Shown here in pieces: positions 19,828-28,554 of a DNA stretch of 64,000 bases. Made by a program: the position numbers and the translations under genes. The stretch is taken from positions 124,001 to 188,000 of the forward strand of contig NZ_JACWUO010000001.1 in the NCBI RefSeq assembly GCF_020857975.1. The letters run 5' to 3'. How positions within the stretch are numbered: the first letter of the stretch is position 1; every line of letters begins with the position of its first letter. Source of the stretch: Stenotrophomonas rhizophila. GTDB taxonomy: Bacteria; Pseudomonadota; Gammaproteobacteria; Xanthomonadales; Xanthomonadaceae. The notes below the pieces were generated by a model. It was not told the origin of the DNA. It worked only from the letters and a program-made list of their open reading frames with translations, and did no database searches.

Positions 19828-20793
19828 ATGACCACACCGACCCCGCCAAGTCCCCGTTTTTCCTACAAATCCGACCGGCTCAAACCGTTGCGGGCGTTCT
19901 GCCAGACGGTGCGCCTGGGCTCGGTTTCAAGGGCGGCTGAGGCGCTGTTCGTCAGCCAGCCGGCGATCAGCCAGCAGTTGCAGGCCCTGGAGCGCGAACT
20001 GGGGGTGGGCCTGTTCGAGCGCAGCGGGCGCCGGCTGGTGCCCAGCCGCGAGGGCCAGCTGCTGTTCGAAATGGCCCAGCCGCTGGTGGAGCAGCTGGAC
20101 GGGCTGGAAGCCAGTTTCCGCGACAAGGTCAAGGGGCTGGACGCTGGCGAGCTCAACATCGCCGCCAACAGCTCGACCATCCTGTACCTGCTGCCGCGCA
20201 TCGTGGAACGGTTCCGCCAGCGCCACCCGGACGTGCGCCTGACCCTGCACAACGCGATCAGTGCCGACGGCACCGACCTGCTGCGCAGCGACGCAGCCGA
20301 CCTCGCGGTGGGCTCGATGACCGATGTGCCGGCCGACCTCAGCTATGCCCCGGCCTACCGCTTCGAGCAGGTGCTGATCGCCCCGCCCGGGCATGCGCTG
20401 GCGCGCGGCGAACTGAGTCTGGAGGCGATCTCGCAGTACCCGCTGGTGCTGCCACCCAAGCGCCAGATCACCTACCGGCTGGTCGACCAGGTGTTCCAGC
20501 GGCATCGGTTGCCTTACACCGTGGCGCTGGAGGTGGGCGGCTGGGAGGTGATCAAGCAGTACGTGGCGATGGGCATGGGCATTTCGATCGTGCCGGCGCT
20601 GTGCCTGCACGACAGCGACCGCGACAAGCTGGTGACGCGCTCGATGAGCGCCTGGTTCCCCGAACGCAGCTACGGGGTGATCGTGCGCCGCGGGCGTTTC
20701 CTGTCGCCGCAGGCGCGCGCCTTCATCGAGCTGATCCAGCCGGACCTGTTCAGTCCGCGCAGCTATGATGAAAGCGGACACTCCGAACGCTGA
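19828..20793 (+). CDS. LysR-family transcriptional regulator, probable regulator of the glyoxylate shunt genes
   Basis: 321 residues. The N-terminal winged HTH is clear (LRAFCQTVRLGSVSRAAEAL then VSQPAISQQLQALERELG), with the periplasmic-binding-type effector domain after it. The linker and C-terminal half (AISQYPLVLPPKRQITYRLV, GGWEVIKQYVAMGMGISIVP) resemble CysB-like LysR regulators. I start it at ATG 19828; reading further upstream runs antisense into aceB. It is divergent from aceB, so control of aceBA is the simplest hypothesis. A second LysR gene starts 10 bp after its stop. Confidence 0.88.
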   Translation: MTTPTPPSPRFSYKSDRLKPLRAFCQTVRLGSVSRAAEALFVSQPAISQQLQALERELGVGLFERSGRRLVPSREGQLLFEMAQPLVEQLDGLEASFRDKVKGLDAGELNIAANSSTILYLLPRIVERFRQRHPDVRLTLHNAISADGTDLLRSDAADLAVGSMTDVPADLSYAPAYRFEQVLIAPPGHALARGELSLEAISQYPLVLPPKRQITYRLVDQVFQRHRLPYTVALEVGGWEVIKQYVAMGMGISIVPALCLHDSDRDKLVTRSMSAWFPERSYGVIVRRGRFLSPQARAFIELIQPDLFSPRSYDESGHSER

Positions 20794-20803
20794 CACGCCT
20801 GCC

Positions 20804-21706
20804 ATGTCGATCGAACTGCGCCACCTGCGCTACTTTCTGGCCGTTGCCGAATCGCTGCATTTCGGTCGGGCGGCCGAGCGGCTAGGGATGTCGCAGCCAC
20901 CGCTCAGCCAGCAGATCCGGCAGCTGGAAACGCTGCTCGGCGCGCGGTTGTTCCTGCGTGCGAACCGCCGGGTGGAACTCACCGACGCCGGGCGCGTACT
21001 GCAGGAACAGGCGCGCGAGGTGCTGGCGCGGGTGTATACCGCGATCGATCTGACCCAGCGCGCGCAGCGCGGGGAAACCGGCGAGCTGCGCATCGGGCTG
21101 ACCCGGGCCACCCCGCTGTCCACGCAGATTCCACGCGCGATCTTCGCCTACCGCCAGCAGTTCCCGCAGGTGCAGCTGAAGCTGCGCGAGATGAACACCC
21201 TGCAGCAGATCGATGCGCTGATGGCCGGCGAACTGGATGTCGGGTTGATCCGCAAACGTGCCCTACCCGCACCGTTGGTGTCACGCAAGCTGTTCAGCGA
21301 TCCGCTGGCGCTGGTGGTGCACGACCAGCACCCGCTGGTGCGTGATCTTGCCGCCGATGCGGCGGTGGCGCTGCGCCTGTTCGCGCATGAGCCGTTCGTC
21401 GGCTTCCTGCGCGAGGTCGGCGCGGGCATCCACGACCACTTCATCGCGTTGTGCCGCAGCGCCGGCTTCACCCCGCGCATCGTGCAGGAAGCCGGCGAAG
21501 CGTCGACCCTGATCAGCCTGGCCGCCTCCGGCCTCGGGGTGACCGTGCTGCCGGCGTCGTGCAGCCATATCCAGGTGGACGGGGCGCGCTTCGTGGCGCT
21601 CAGCGACCGCGCCGCCAGTTCGGAAGTACACGTGGCCTGCCGGCGCGGCACGGCCTCGCCGCTGATAGCGCACTTCACCCGGCTGCTGCAGGGCGTCAGC
21701 GGCTGA
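20804..21706 (+). CDS. LysR-family transcriptional regulator (BenM/CatM/CynR-like)
   Basis: 300 residues from ATG 20804 (MSIELRHLRYFLAVAESLHFGRAAERLGMSQ...), a typical LysR start; 13 codons further upstream lies an in-frame ATG inside the preceding gene. HTH at residues 5-45, LGxxLF/ANRRVELTDAG wing, then effector domain ending QGVSG. It shares a transcript direction with the preceding LysR gene (10-bp gap) but is convergent, overlapping by 11 bp, with the MFS exporter. It may regulate that exporter; the overlap is suggestive only. Confidence 0.88.
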   Translation: MSIELRHLRYFLAVAESLHFGRAAERLGMSQPPLSQQIRQLETLLGARLFLRANRRVELTDAGRVLQEQAREVLARVYTAIDLTQRAQRGETGELRIGLTRATPLSTQIPRAIFAYRQQFPQVQLKLREMNTLQQIDALMAGELDVGLIRKRALPAPLVSRKLFSDPLALVVHDQHPLVRDLAADAAVALRLFAHEPFVGFLREVGAGIHDHFIALCRSAGFTPRIVQEAGEASTLISLAASGLGVTVLPASCSHIQVDGARFVALSDRAASSEVHVACRRGTASPLIAHFTRLLQGVSG

Positions 21707-22970
21707 GCGCGGGCGCGGCGGTGGCCGCTTGCATGCCCCGCGCCAGCCGTCGGGCGATCGCGCCACCGGCCACGGTCAGCACGCCGACAAAGCCGCATAC
21801 GCCCAGCCAGTCCCAATGGCTGTAGAACACCCCGCCGAGCACGCCGACCACGCTGGAGCCCAGGTAATAGGCGAACAGATACAGCGCCGACGCTTCGGCG
21901 CGCAGCAGGCCGGCGCGGCTGCCGACCCAGCTGCTGGCCACCGAATGGCCGCCGAAGAAACCGAACGTCACCAGTGCGATGCCGGCTGCCATGCAGCCCA
22001 GCCATGGCAGCGCCAGCAGCGCGATGCCGAGTGCGATCAGCCCGTAGCAGATCGCCAGCACCCGGCCACGGCCATGGCGGTTGGCCTGCTGCCCCATCCA
22101 GGCCGAGCTGAAGGTGCCGACCAGGTACACGCTGAAGATCAGCCCGACCACGGTCTGACTGAGGCCATAGGGCGGGGCGAGCAGGTGGAAACCGAGGTAG
22201 TTGTAGAGGGTGACGAACACCCCCATCAGCACGAAGGCGGTGGCGAACAACCACGGCAGGCCGGGATCGGCGAACAGGCTGCGCCAGCGCGCAGGCAGTT
22301 GCCGCAACCCGCCGCGACGGTGCTGGAAATGGCGCGACGGCGGCAGCTGCATCCACAGCAGCACGGTGCTCAGCAGCGCGATCAGCGAGACCACGCCGAT
22401 GCCCCAACGCCAGCCCCAGTGATCGGCGACGATGCCGGCGATCAGCCGCCCGCTCATGCCGCCGATCGCATTGCCGCCGATGTACAGGCCCATCGCCAGG
22501 CCCAGCGCGCGGCTGTCCATTTCTTCGGCCAGGTAGGTCATGCCCACGGCCGGTACGCCACTGAGCGCGATGCCGAGCAGGGTGCGCAGCACCAGCAGCG
22601 TGGTCCAGTCATCGACCATGGCGGTGGCGACGGACAATACGCTGGACGCCAGCAGCGCGGCGACCATCACGCTGCGGCGGCCGATGCGGTCGGAGACCAG
22701 CCCGGCGATCAGCATCGACACCGCCAGCAGGCCGGTGCTCAACGACAGGGTCAGCGCGCTGCTGGCCGCCGAAACACCGAAGTGCCGGCTGAACTCGGGC
22801 AGCAGCGGCTGCACCGTGTAGAGCAGGCCGAAGGTGGAGAAGCCGGCCAGGAACAGCGCGGCCGCGGTGCGCCGGAAGGCCGGCGTGCCCTGCTGGATCT
22901 GGCCTGCGGCGCCTGCCGTGGCGGGGAGGTGCAGTCTGCGGTCGGGGACCGCTGCGGTGTCGCCATTCAT
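21696..22970 (-). CDS. MFS transporter (YnfM-like exporter)
   Basis: 424 residues from ATG 22970, with about twelve membrane segments. The MFS signature between helices 2 and 3 is visible (GLVSDRIGRRSVM, residues about 100-112), and the family start (FLAGFSTFGLLYTVQPLLPEF) matches YnfM-type proteins, which include the sugar/arabinose-efflux-like group. The substrate is unknown. An in-frame GTG at 23216 would add 82 residues of low-complexity sequence and is rejected. Its 3' end overlaps the end of the LysR gene at 20804. Confidence 0.85.
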   Translation of the reverse strand: MNGDTAAVPDRRLHLPATAGAAGQIQQGTPAFRRTAAALFLAGFSTFGLLYTVQPLLPEFSRHFGVSAASSALTLSLSTGLLAVSMLIAGLVSDRIGRRSVMVAALLASSVLSVATAMVDDWTTLLVLRTLLGIALSGVPAVGMTYLAEEMDSRALGLAMGLYIGGNAIGGMSGRLIAGIVADHWGWRWGIGVVSLIALLSTVLLWMQLPPSRHFQHRRGGLRQLPARWRSLFADPGLPWLFATAFVLMGVFVTLYNYLGFHLLAPPYGLSQTVVGLIFSVYLVGTFSSAWMGQQANRHGRGRVLAICYGLIALGIALLALPWLGCMAAGIALVTFGFFGGHSVASSWVGSRAGLLRAEASALYLFAYYLGSSVVGVLGGVFYSHWDWLGVCGFVGVLTVAGGAIARRLARGMQAATAAPALSR

Positions 22971-23313
22971 GCGGGCAAGACCCGCATGGGCGGGCCGGAA
23001 CGAAGAGTCGACGCTCAGGATAGGCAGCGCCGACAGGTCGATCCATAACCCGGAATGTCTGGATCGAGACGTTTTCGATATCGATTCAGCGGGCCTGCCG
23101 GTTATACGGCCTGCCAGGCCAGAGCCTGGCCGCGCCGGTAATGGACGTGCGATGCCTTGCCGTGCAGGGCCTTGGCGGGAGCGGTTCCCCACCCCGCCTG
23201 GCAAAAAGCTACGCACTGTTTACGCCATGGCGATGCGCCCGGCATCGCGGTTTTACGCGCGGCGGCCGCATCGTGGCCACACCGCGCCGAACGGCGCCTT
23301 GAAGAGAATGTCC
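22971..23313. other. Intergenic region between the MFS gene and the dehydroquinase-like pair
   Basis: 343 bp without a gene I can support. It holds a perfect hairpin CCAGGC-caga-GCCTGG (23117-23132) and a short palindrome (TCGATATCGA) near 23085. It must carry the promoters of both divergent genes. A frame stays open through it upstream of 23314, but composition and lack of a ribosome-binding site argue against coding. Confidence 0.5.
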
Positions 23314-23724
23314 ATGACCATCCTGCTGATCCGGCACACGCCGCCCAACGCCGTGCCGGACGCATCGCCGCTGCCGGTGCGGGTCGGCGGGCACCGCCTG
23401 GCCTGCCGAGACTGCGACTCCCTGCCGGCGCTGCTGCGCTGCCTGCAACGGGCCCAGCGCAGCCGCCCGGCGCTGGTGCTGATCGCCACCGCGGCGGTGG
23501 ACGCCCCGCAATGGGCGCGCTACGGCCGCGCGTTGCGCACGGCGCTGGAGGCGCTGCCGGCACCGTACATCGAGATGGCCAGCAACGACGACGACGCGCT
23601 GGACGAACACCTGCACCCGCAGCATGCGCCGGCCGCGCGCGTGGTGTGCAGCAGCGGCCGCGCCGATGCCTGCCGGCTGTCGCTGGCCATCGCCGCGCGC
23701 CGGCTGCAGGCGATGGAGGGCTGA
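23314..23724 (+). CDS. Degenerate type II 3-dehydroquinase-like protein, copy 1
   Basis: 136 residues; no confident family match for the whole protein. It is the size of AroQ (about 145) and has the same rhythm as its neighbour: a short N-terminal strand (MTILLIRH), a helix with RPALVLIATAAV, then the AroQ-like strand PAPYIEMASNDDDALDEH, where active enzymes have PxIEVHxSN. The catalytic Arg/Tyr loop, the NPGA(Y/F)TH segment and the key histidine are not visible, so I expect no dehydroquinase activity. ATG 23314 has a purine run (GAAGAGA) 7 bases upstream; ATG 23308 is also in frame. It ends 3 bp before copy 2. Confidence 0.55.
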   Translation: MTILLIRHTPPNAVPDASPLPVRVGGHRLACRDCDSLPALLRCLQRAQRSRPALVLIATAAVDAPQWARYGRALRTALEALPAPYIEMASNDDDALDEHLHPQHAPAARVVCSSGRADACRLSLAIAARRLQAMEG

Positions 23725-23727
23725 GCG

Positions 23728-24177
23728 ATGTCGATCTTCATCATCCGCGGGCCCGAAGCGAGCGGCCCGCTGATCCGGACTGCGCCGCCGTTGCCGGCAC
23801 CGGTGCTCAAGGCACTGGTGCACCGCGCGATCGATGCCGGCACCACGGTGGCGATCCGCGCCTGTGGCTCGGAGCAGGAACTGCTGGATGCGCTGCGCGT
23901 GGCCGACCACAGCCGCGGCGAAATCACCCTGCTCGATCCGGGTGCGTGCGTGCACAGCGTGCGCCTGCAGCGGCTGCTGCCGCACCTGCACAACGCCTAC
24001 GTGGAGGTGCACGACGACGATACCCGTGCGCCGGAGGCCTGCCTGCCACCGGACGTGGGCCGGCGCATCGGCGTGGCGCACGGCTACTGCGCGCAGAGTT
24101 ACATGCATGGGCTGGAGATCGCGCTGGACCACCTGGGCCGCAGCGAGATCGTGGAAGGCGTGCACGTGGGGACGTGA
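23728..24177 (+). CDS. Type II 3-dehydroquinase-like protein, copy 2
   Basis: 149 residues, the size of AroQ. Similarity to AroQ is clear in the middle: EQELLDALR (family ELVDxI), GEITLLDPGACVHS (family NPGAYTHT, with Asn changed to Asp), and NAYVEVHDDD (family PFIEVHxSN), so both catalytic histidine positions survive. The N-terminal loop that supplies the essential Arg and Tyr is replaced by GPEASGPLIRT, so normal catalysis is doubtful. The C-terminus (CAQSYMHGLEIALDHL) follows the family's last helix. It is translationally close to copy 1 (3-bp gap). Confidence 0.65.
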   Translation: MSIFIIRGPEASGPLIRTAPPLPAPVLKALVHRAIDAGTTVAIRACGSEQELLDALRVADHSRGEITLLDPGACVHSVRLQRLLPHLHNAYVEVHDDDTRAPEACLPPDVGRRIGVAHGYCAQSYMHGLEIALDHLGRSEIVEGVHVGT

Positions 24178-24203
24178 TGTATCCGCACGGCCGAACCGAA
24201 GGC

Positions 24204-24226
24204 ATCCACGCATGGCGTGGATCTAC
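24204..24226 (-). repeat. SMAG-type palindrome
   Basis: ATCCACGC-atg-GCGTGGAT followed by CTAC (GTAG on the minus strand). The same stem sequence recurs near 36711-36729. Confidence 0.75.
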
Positions 24227-24297
24227 GGGTTGCGACCGCGCGCTGACGCAGGTCCAGGCCGTGCGTTGATGGCGTGGTGCCTGCGATCCCCGAACGC

Positions 24298-24325
24298 AAA
24301 AACGGCAGGGTTTCCCCTGCCGTTT
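24298..24325. terminator. Strong bidirectional terminator between the dehydroquinase-like pair and dcp
   Basis: A perfect 11-bp stem AAACGGCAGGG/CCCTGCCGTTT with a 4-base loop. On the minus strand it is followed by TT to give a five-T run, suitable for ending dcp; on plus it is followed by GTTCTG for the convergent pair. Confidence 0.8.
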
Positions 24326-24352
24326 GTTCTGCAGCGCGTACCGTTGGCCGGT

Positions 24353-24432
24353 GTACCGACCAACGGTCGGTACCTACCTGCACCTACCAACGGCGGGTAA
24401 CCCCGCCGCACCCACCAACGGTGGGCGCCTAC
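24353..24432. repeat. Array of GTAG palindromes overlapping the dcp stop
   Basis: Two clear inverted SMAG-like units, 24353-24377 (GTACCGACCAACGGTCGGTAC then CTAC) and 24411-24432 (CCCACCAACGGTGGG then CGCCTAC), flank a degenerate middle unit. The last one's GTAG (minus) supplies the TAG stop of dcp. Confidence 0.65.
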
Positions 24433-26600
24433 TTCAGGCCGCGGTTGACCAGCAGCGGTTCCACCGACGGATCCTTGCCACGGAAGTCGCGGTACAGGTC
24501 GGCCAGCTCCACGCTGTTGCCGCGCGAGAGGATCTTGTCGCGGAACACCTGGCCGTTCTCCGGGGTCAGGCCGCCGTTTTCCTTGAACCACTCGAAGGCA
24601 TCGTGGTCGAGCACTTCGGCCCAGAAGTAGGCGTAGTAACCGGCCGAATAGCCGCCGCCCCAGATGTGGTCGAAGTAGGTGGTGCGGTAACGCGGCGGCA
24701 CCTGCGGCAGGTCGACCTTGAACTTCTTCAGCGCGGCCGCTTCAAACGGCGCCACGTCCTGCAGCGGCGCGTCGGCCGGCTGGGTGTGCCAGGCCAGGTC
24801 GAGCAGCGCGGCCGACAGGTATTCGGTGGTCGCATAGCCCTGGTTGAAGGTACGCGCCTTGAGGATCTTGTCGACCAGCGCCTGCGGCATCGGCTCGCCG
24901 GTCTTGTAGTGCTTGGCGTAGTTGGCGAACACCTTCGGGTCCAGCGCCCAGTGCTCGTTGAACTGCGAGGGGAACTCGACGAAATCGCGCGAAGTGCTGG
25001 TGCCGGCGATGGACGGGTACTTCACCTTGGAGAACATGCCGTGCAGCGCATGGCCGAACTCATGGAACATGGTGGTGACGTCGTCGAAGCTCAGCAGCGC
25101 CGGCTGGCCGGCGGCGGGCTTGGTGAAGTTGCAGACGTTGTAGACCACCGGCTTGGCGCCGGTCAGGCCGTCCTGTTCGACGAACACGTCCATCCAGGCG
25201 CCGCCGGACTTGCTGTCACGCTTGTAGTAGTCGGTGTAGAACAGCGCCAGCGAGGTGCCGTCCTTGTCGAATACTTCGTAGACCTTGATGTCGGCATGGT
25301 AGGTCGGGATGTCGGTGCGCGGCTTGAAGGTGATGCCGTACAGCTGGGTGGCGGCGTAGAACACGCCGTTCTGCAGCACGTTGTCCATCTCGAAATACGG
25401 CTTGATCTGCGTTTCGTCCAGGTCGTACTGCGCCTTGCGCACCTGTTCGGCGTAGAAGTCCCAGTCGGACGCGGCCAGCTTGAAGCCGCCGGTCTTTGCG
25501 CCGGCATGCTGCGCGTCGATCACCTTCTGCATTTCGGCGATCTCGCCACGCGCCTTGGCGGTGGCCGCCGGCACGGTGTCGGTCAGCAGCTTGAGCGCGG
25601 CGGCCGGGGTCTTGGCCATCTGGTCAGCCAGACTGTAGGCGGCGTAGTTGTCGAAGCCCAGCAGCTTGGCCTTCTGCGCACGCAGCTGGGCCAGGCGCTG
25701 TACGGTCTGCCGGGTATCGTTGGCATCGCCCTTTTCGGCGCGGGTTTCAGAGGCCTTGAGCACGGCGGCGCGCTGCTCGCGGTCGCTCAGCGAGGCCAGC
25801 ACCGGCTGCTGGGTGGTGTTCTGCAGCGGCAGCAGGTACTTGCCGTCCAGCTTGCGGGCCTTGGCGTCGGCCGCGGCGGTGTTGATCGCGTCCTCGTCCA
25901 GCCCGGCCAGCTTGGCCTTGTCATCGACTACCACCGCACCGGCGGCCGTGGCGGCGACCAGGCGGGTGTGGAACTGGGTGGCCAGCGTGGTTTCTTCCAC
26001 GTTGAGCTTGCGCAGGGATGCCTTGTCGGCATCGCTCAACTGCGCGCCGGCACGCACGAACTCCTGGTAGTCGCGCTCGACCAGGCGCTTCTGCACCGGG
26101 TCCAGGCCCAGCGCATCGCGCTGGTCGTAGATGCTCTTGATGCGCGCGAACAGCTTCGGGTCCAGGTTGATCTCGTCCTGGTGCGCGGCCAGCTTCGGGG
26201 CGACTTCTTCCTGGATCTTCTGGCGCGCTTCATTGGTATCGGCCTGGACCAGGCCGAAGAAGATGCGCGAGACCCGGTTCAGGGTTTCGCCGCTGCGCTC
26301 CAGCGCTTCGATGGTGTTGTCGAAGGTGGCCGGCTCGGGGTTGTCGGCGATCTTGCGGACGTCGGCCAGGTGCTGCTTCATGCCTTCATTGAAGGCCGGC
26401 AGGTAATCGCTGTCCTTGATCTTGTCGAACGGCGGCGCCTGGAACGGCAGCGTGCTGGCGCTCAACAGGGGATTGGTGGAGGCGTCGGCCGGTTGCGAGG
26501 CGGCGGGGGTCTGGGGATCGGACACGGCGGTGGACTCCTTGCCGGAACAGGCCGCCAGCGCCAGGCTGATGGCAGCGGCCAAAACTACGGTACGCGACAT
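24429..26600 (-). CDS. dcp: M3-family peptidyl-dipeptidase, lipoprotein (Dcp-like)
   Basis: 723 residues from ATG 26600. The start gives a lipoprotein signal (MSRTVVLAAAISLALAAC, lipobox LAAC-S), so the enzyme is anchored at a membrane on the periplasmic side. The M3 zinc site FHEFGHALHG is near residue 510, with the downstream Glu helix. Dcp releases C-terminal dipeptides from peptides; the family length is about 680-720. A frame is open well upstream through an acyltransferase gene, but that extension is antisense-like noise. It ends at a SMAG palindrome and the 24298 terminator. Confidence 0.93.
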   Translation of the reverse strand: MSRTVVLAAAISLALAACSGKESTAVSDPQTPAASQPADASTNPLLSASTLPFQAPPFDKIKDSDYLPAFNEGMKQHLADVRKIADNPEPATFDNTIEALERSGETLNRVSRIFFGLVQADTNEARQKIQEEVAPKLAAHQDEINLDPKLFARIKSIYDQRDALGLDPVQKRLVERDYQEFVRAGAQLSDADKASLRKLNVEETTLATQFHTRLVAATAAGAVVVDDKAKLAGLDEDAINTAAADAKARKLDGKYLLPLQNTTQQPVLASLSDREQRAAVLKASETRAEKGDANDTRQTVQRLAQLRAQKAKLLGFDNYAAYSLADQMAKTPAAALKLLTDTVPAATAKARGEIAEMQKVIDAQHAGAKTGGFKLAASDWDFYAEQVRKAQYDLDETQIKPYFEMDNVLQNGVFYAATQLYGITFKPRTDIPTYHADIKVYEVFDKDGTSLALFYTDYYKRDSKSGGAWMDVFVEQDGLTGAKPVVYNVCNFTKPAAGQPALLSFDDVTTMFHEFGHALHGMFSKVKYPSIAGTSTSRDFVEFPSQFNEHWALDPKVFANYAKHYKTGEPMPQALVDKILKARTFNQGYATTEYLSAALLDLAWHTQPADAPLQDVAPFEAAALKKFKVDLPQVPPRYRTTYFDHIWGGGYSAGYYAYFWAEVLDHDAFEWFKENGGLTPENGQVFRDKILSRGNSVELADLYRDFRGKDPSVEPLLVNRGLK

Positions 26601-26743
26601 GAAACGGGCTCCTGGAAATGGAATACGGCGGCGCGATGCCGCAGCCGACAACCCTACTCCCAATGCCGGCGACGGGCATGTGCCGGTCGTGGCGCCTGGC
26701 TGTGCGGGCCCCGGCGCCAGTGGCCGCCGGGCCTTGGCGGCAC

Positions 26744-27304
26744 TCAGGCGGTGCCGCGGTTCTTGCCCTGCCAGGGCCGGTAGTAGGCACGGATGGCGGC
26801 CATGTCGGCCACATCGTCGCCGCTGGAATAGAACAGCGGGCCGATCCCGATGACTTTCTCCGGGTAATGGAAATAGGCCGCCAGTACCGGCACGTCGGCC
26901 ATCCGCGCGATCTTCAGGAAGCCGGCCTTCCAGTGGGTCACCGCCTTGCGGGTGCCTTCGGGGGTGAGCGCGTACCACATGCGCTCGGAGCCGCGGATCA
27001 GGCTGACCGCCTGTTCGACCGTGCCCTGCGGCGAACTGCGGTCCAGCGGAATCACCCCCAGCTTGCGCAGCAGCGGCGCCAGCGGCCACCAGAACAACGA
27101 GGCCTTGCCCAGCACCTTGACCTGCATGCCCAGCGCGATCTTGGCCGCCATGCCCCAGAAGCCATCCCAGTTGGAGGAATGCGGGGCGATGATGAAGACC
27201 AGCTTGGGCACGTCCGGGAAGGTACCCACCACCCGCCAGCCGCCCAGCCGCAGCGTGCAGCGGGCCAGCCAGCGGATGAAGCGGTTGGGTTTGACCTGCG
27301 GCAT
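26744..27304 (-). CDS. 1-acyl-glycerol-3-phosphate acyltransferase-family protein
   Basis: 186 residues from ATG 27304 (MPQVKPNRFIRWLARC). PlsC-type motifs: HSSNWD (HX4D catalytic) in APHSSNWDGFWG near residue 45, LDRSSPQGT near 93 and PEGTRKAVTHWKAGF near 118. It probably acylates a lysophospholipid or related acceptor at the inner membrane. A TTG at 27346, just past the arfB stop, would add 14 residues and cannot be excluded. It lies 47 bp (ATG) or 5 bp (TTG) after arfB and is probably in the same transcript. Confidence 0.85.
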   Translation of the reverse strand: MPQVKPNRFIRWLARCTLRLGGWRVVGTFPDVPKLVFIIAPHSSNWDGFWGMAAKIALGMQVKVLGKASLFWWPLAPLLRKLGVIPLDRSSPQGTVEQAVSLIRGSERMWYALTPEGTRKAVTHWKAGFLKIARMADVPVLAAYFHYPEKVIGIGPLFYSSGDDVADMAAIRAYYRPWQGKNRGTA

Positions 27305-27350
27305 GTTGGGCGGAATGGCCGGCAACAGCGGTCGTTGGTTGTTCAAGCAG

Positions 27351-27782
27351 TCACTCCCAATTGCGTGTGGTGCGCCCGCGCTTGATCTGCGCGCGGCCCT
27401 TTTTTTCATCCAGGCGACGCAGCTTCGCCCCGTACGTCGGCTTGGTGGCGACACGCGGCTTGGGCACGCTCAGGCTGGCCTGGATGAAGCTGGCCAGGCG
27501 CTCGCGCGCGTCTTCGCGGTTGCGGTCCTGGGTGCGGAAACGCTGCGCATCGATGACCAGCACGCCGTCGCCGGTCATGCGCCGGTCGCGCCGCGCCAGC
27601 AGGCGCGCGCGCAGCGGCTCGGGCAGCGAGGGCGAGCCGGCCACGTCGAAACGCAGCTCCACCGCGGTGGAGACCTTGTTGACGTTCTGCCCGCCGGCGC
27701 CACTGGCACGCACGAACCGCTCGACAATCTCCGTATCGGGGATCGCCAGGTGCGCGTTGATGGTGACGGGTCCGGAGGCCAT
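27351..27782 (-). CDS. arfB: Alternative ribosome-rescue factor ArfB (peptidyl-tRNA hydrolase)
   Basis: 143 residues from ATG 27782, the expected size. The GGQ motif (GAGGQNVNKVSTAVELRF, GGQ at 30-32) is the release-factor catalytic site, and the basic C-terminal tail (KLRRLDEKKGRAQIKRGR) that enters the empty mRNA channel is intact. It rescues ribosomes stalled at mRNA ends. It is first in a two-gene unit with the acyltransferase and divergent from the DUF2059 gene (140 bp). Confidence 0.93.
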   Translation of the reverse strand: MASGPVTINAHLAIPDTEIVERFVRASGAGGQNVNKVSTAVELRFDVAGSPSLPEPLRARLLARRDRRMTGDGVLVIDAQRFRTQDRNREDARERLASFIQASLSVPKPRVATKPTYGAKLRRLDEKKGRAQIKRGRTTRNWE

Positions 27783-27922
27783 GGGCGGCATTGTAAAGGC
27801 AGGACCGCTATGGCGGGTAAGCGCAACATCCCCGATGACGCCGATAACGTCGACAAAATGCAGCCCGCCGGCGGCCCCGGGCGGGTATCCTCGAGCTTCC
27901 ACGCAACGCAGGATGCCCGCAC

Positions 27923-28477
27923 ATGCCCTCGATTCGTTCCCTGGCCCGGTTCGGCCTGGCCCTTGTCCTCGGCCTGGCCGCCGCCGCCCCGGTACTGGCC
28001 ACGCCGCCCTCGGACGCCGACATCAACCGCCTGCTGGCCGCCTCGCGCGCGCAGAGCCTGCTGGACGGCATGCTGCCGCAGCTGGAAAGCATGCAGCGCC
28101 AGCAGTTCGAGCAGATCGCCCGGCAGCGCCAGCTGGATGCCCAGCAGACCGAGCAGCTGCAGCGGATGGAACAACGCACTACCGCCACCATCCGCAAGGC
28201 GCTGTCGTGGCAGGAGCTGCGGCCGATGTATGTCGACCTCTACAAGAAGAGCTTCAGCAAGGAAGACGTGCTGGCGATGGCCGAGTTCTACGAGAGTTCG
28301 GCCGGCCAGAGCCTGCTGGACAAGACCCCGCTGCTGATGCAGAACGTCATGGTGGCGATCCGGGCGAAGATGGAGCCGCTGCTGGCCGACCTGGAAAAGG
28401 ACATGCAGGCCATCGCCAACGAAACCCAGCCACCGATCGTTGATGTTCCGGCACCGCGTACGCCGCCGGCGAAATAA
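27923..28477 (+). CDS. Exported DUF2059-family protein
   Basis: 184 residues. Signal peptide MPSIRSLARFGLALVLGLAAAAPVLA with a cleavage-like ALA-T site. The mature part is Gln-rich and helical (LLDGMLPQLESMQRQQFEQIARQRQLDAQQ), then shows the DUF2059 segment LSWQELRPMYVDLYKKSFSKEDVLAMAEFYESSAGQSLLDK. Function is unknown in the family; periplasmic location is expected. A GCAGGA ribosome-binding site precedes the ATG. Confidence 0.88.
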   Translation: MPSIRSLARFGLALVLGLAAAAPVLATPPSDADINRLLAASRAQSLLDGMLPQLESMQRQQFEQIARQRQLDAQQTEQLQRMEQRTTATIRKALSWQELRPMYVDLYKKSFSKEDVLAMAEFYESSAGQSLLDKTPLLMQNVMVAIRAKMEPLLADLEKDMQAIANETQPPIVDVPAPRTPPAK

Positions 28478-28554
28478 TCCGGCCGCCGCGGTCGATCCGG
28501 CCCAGGGCCGGATGGGCCGGCGCATCGCTGCCCCGGCAACCGCTCACCCCGTTC

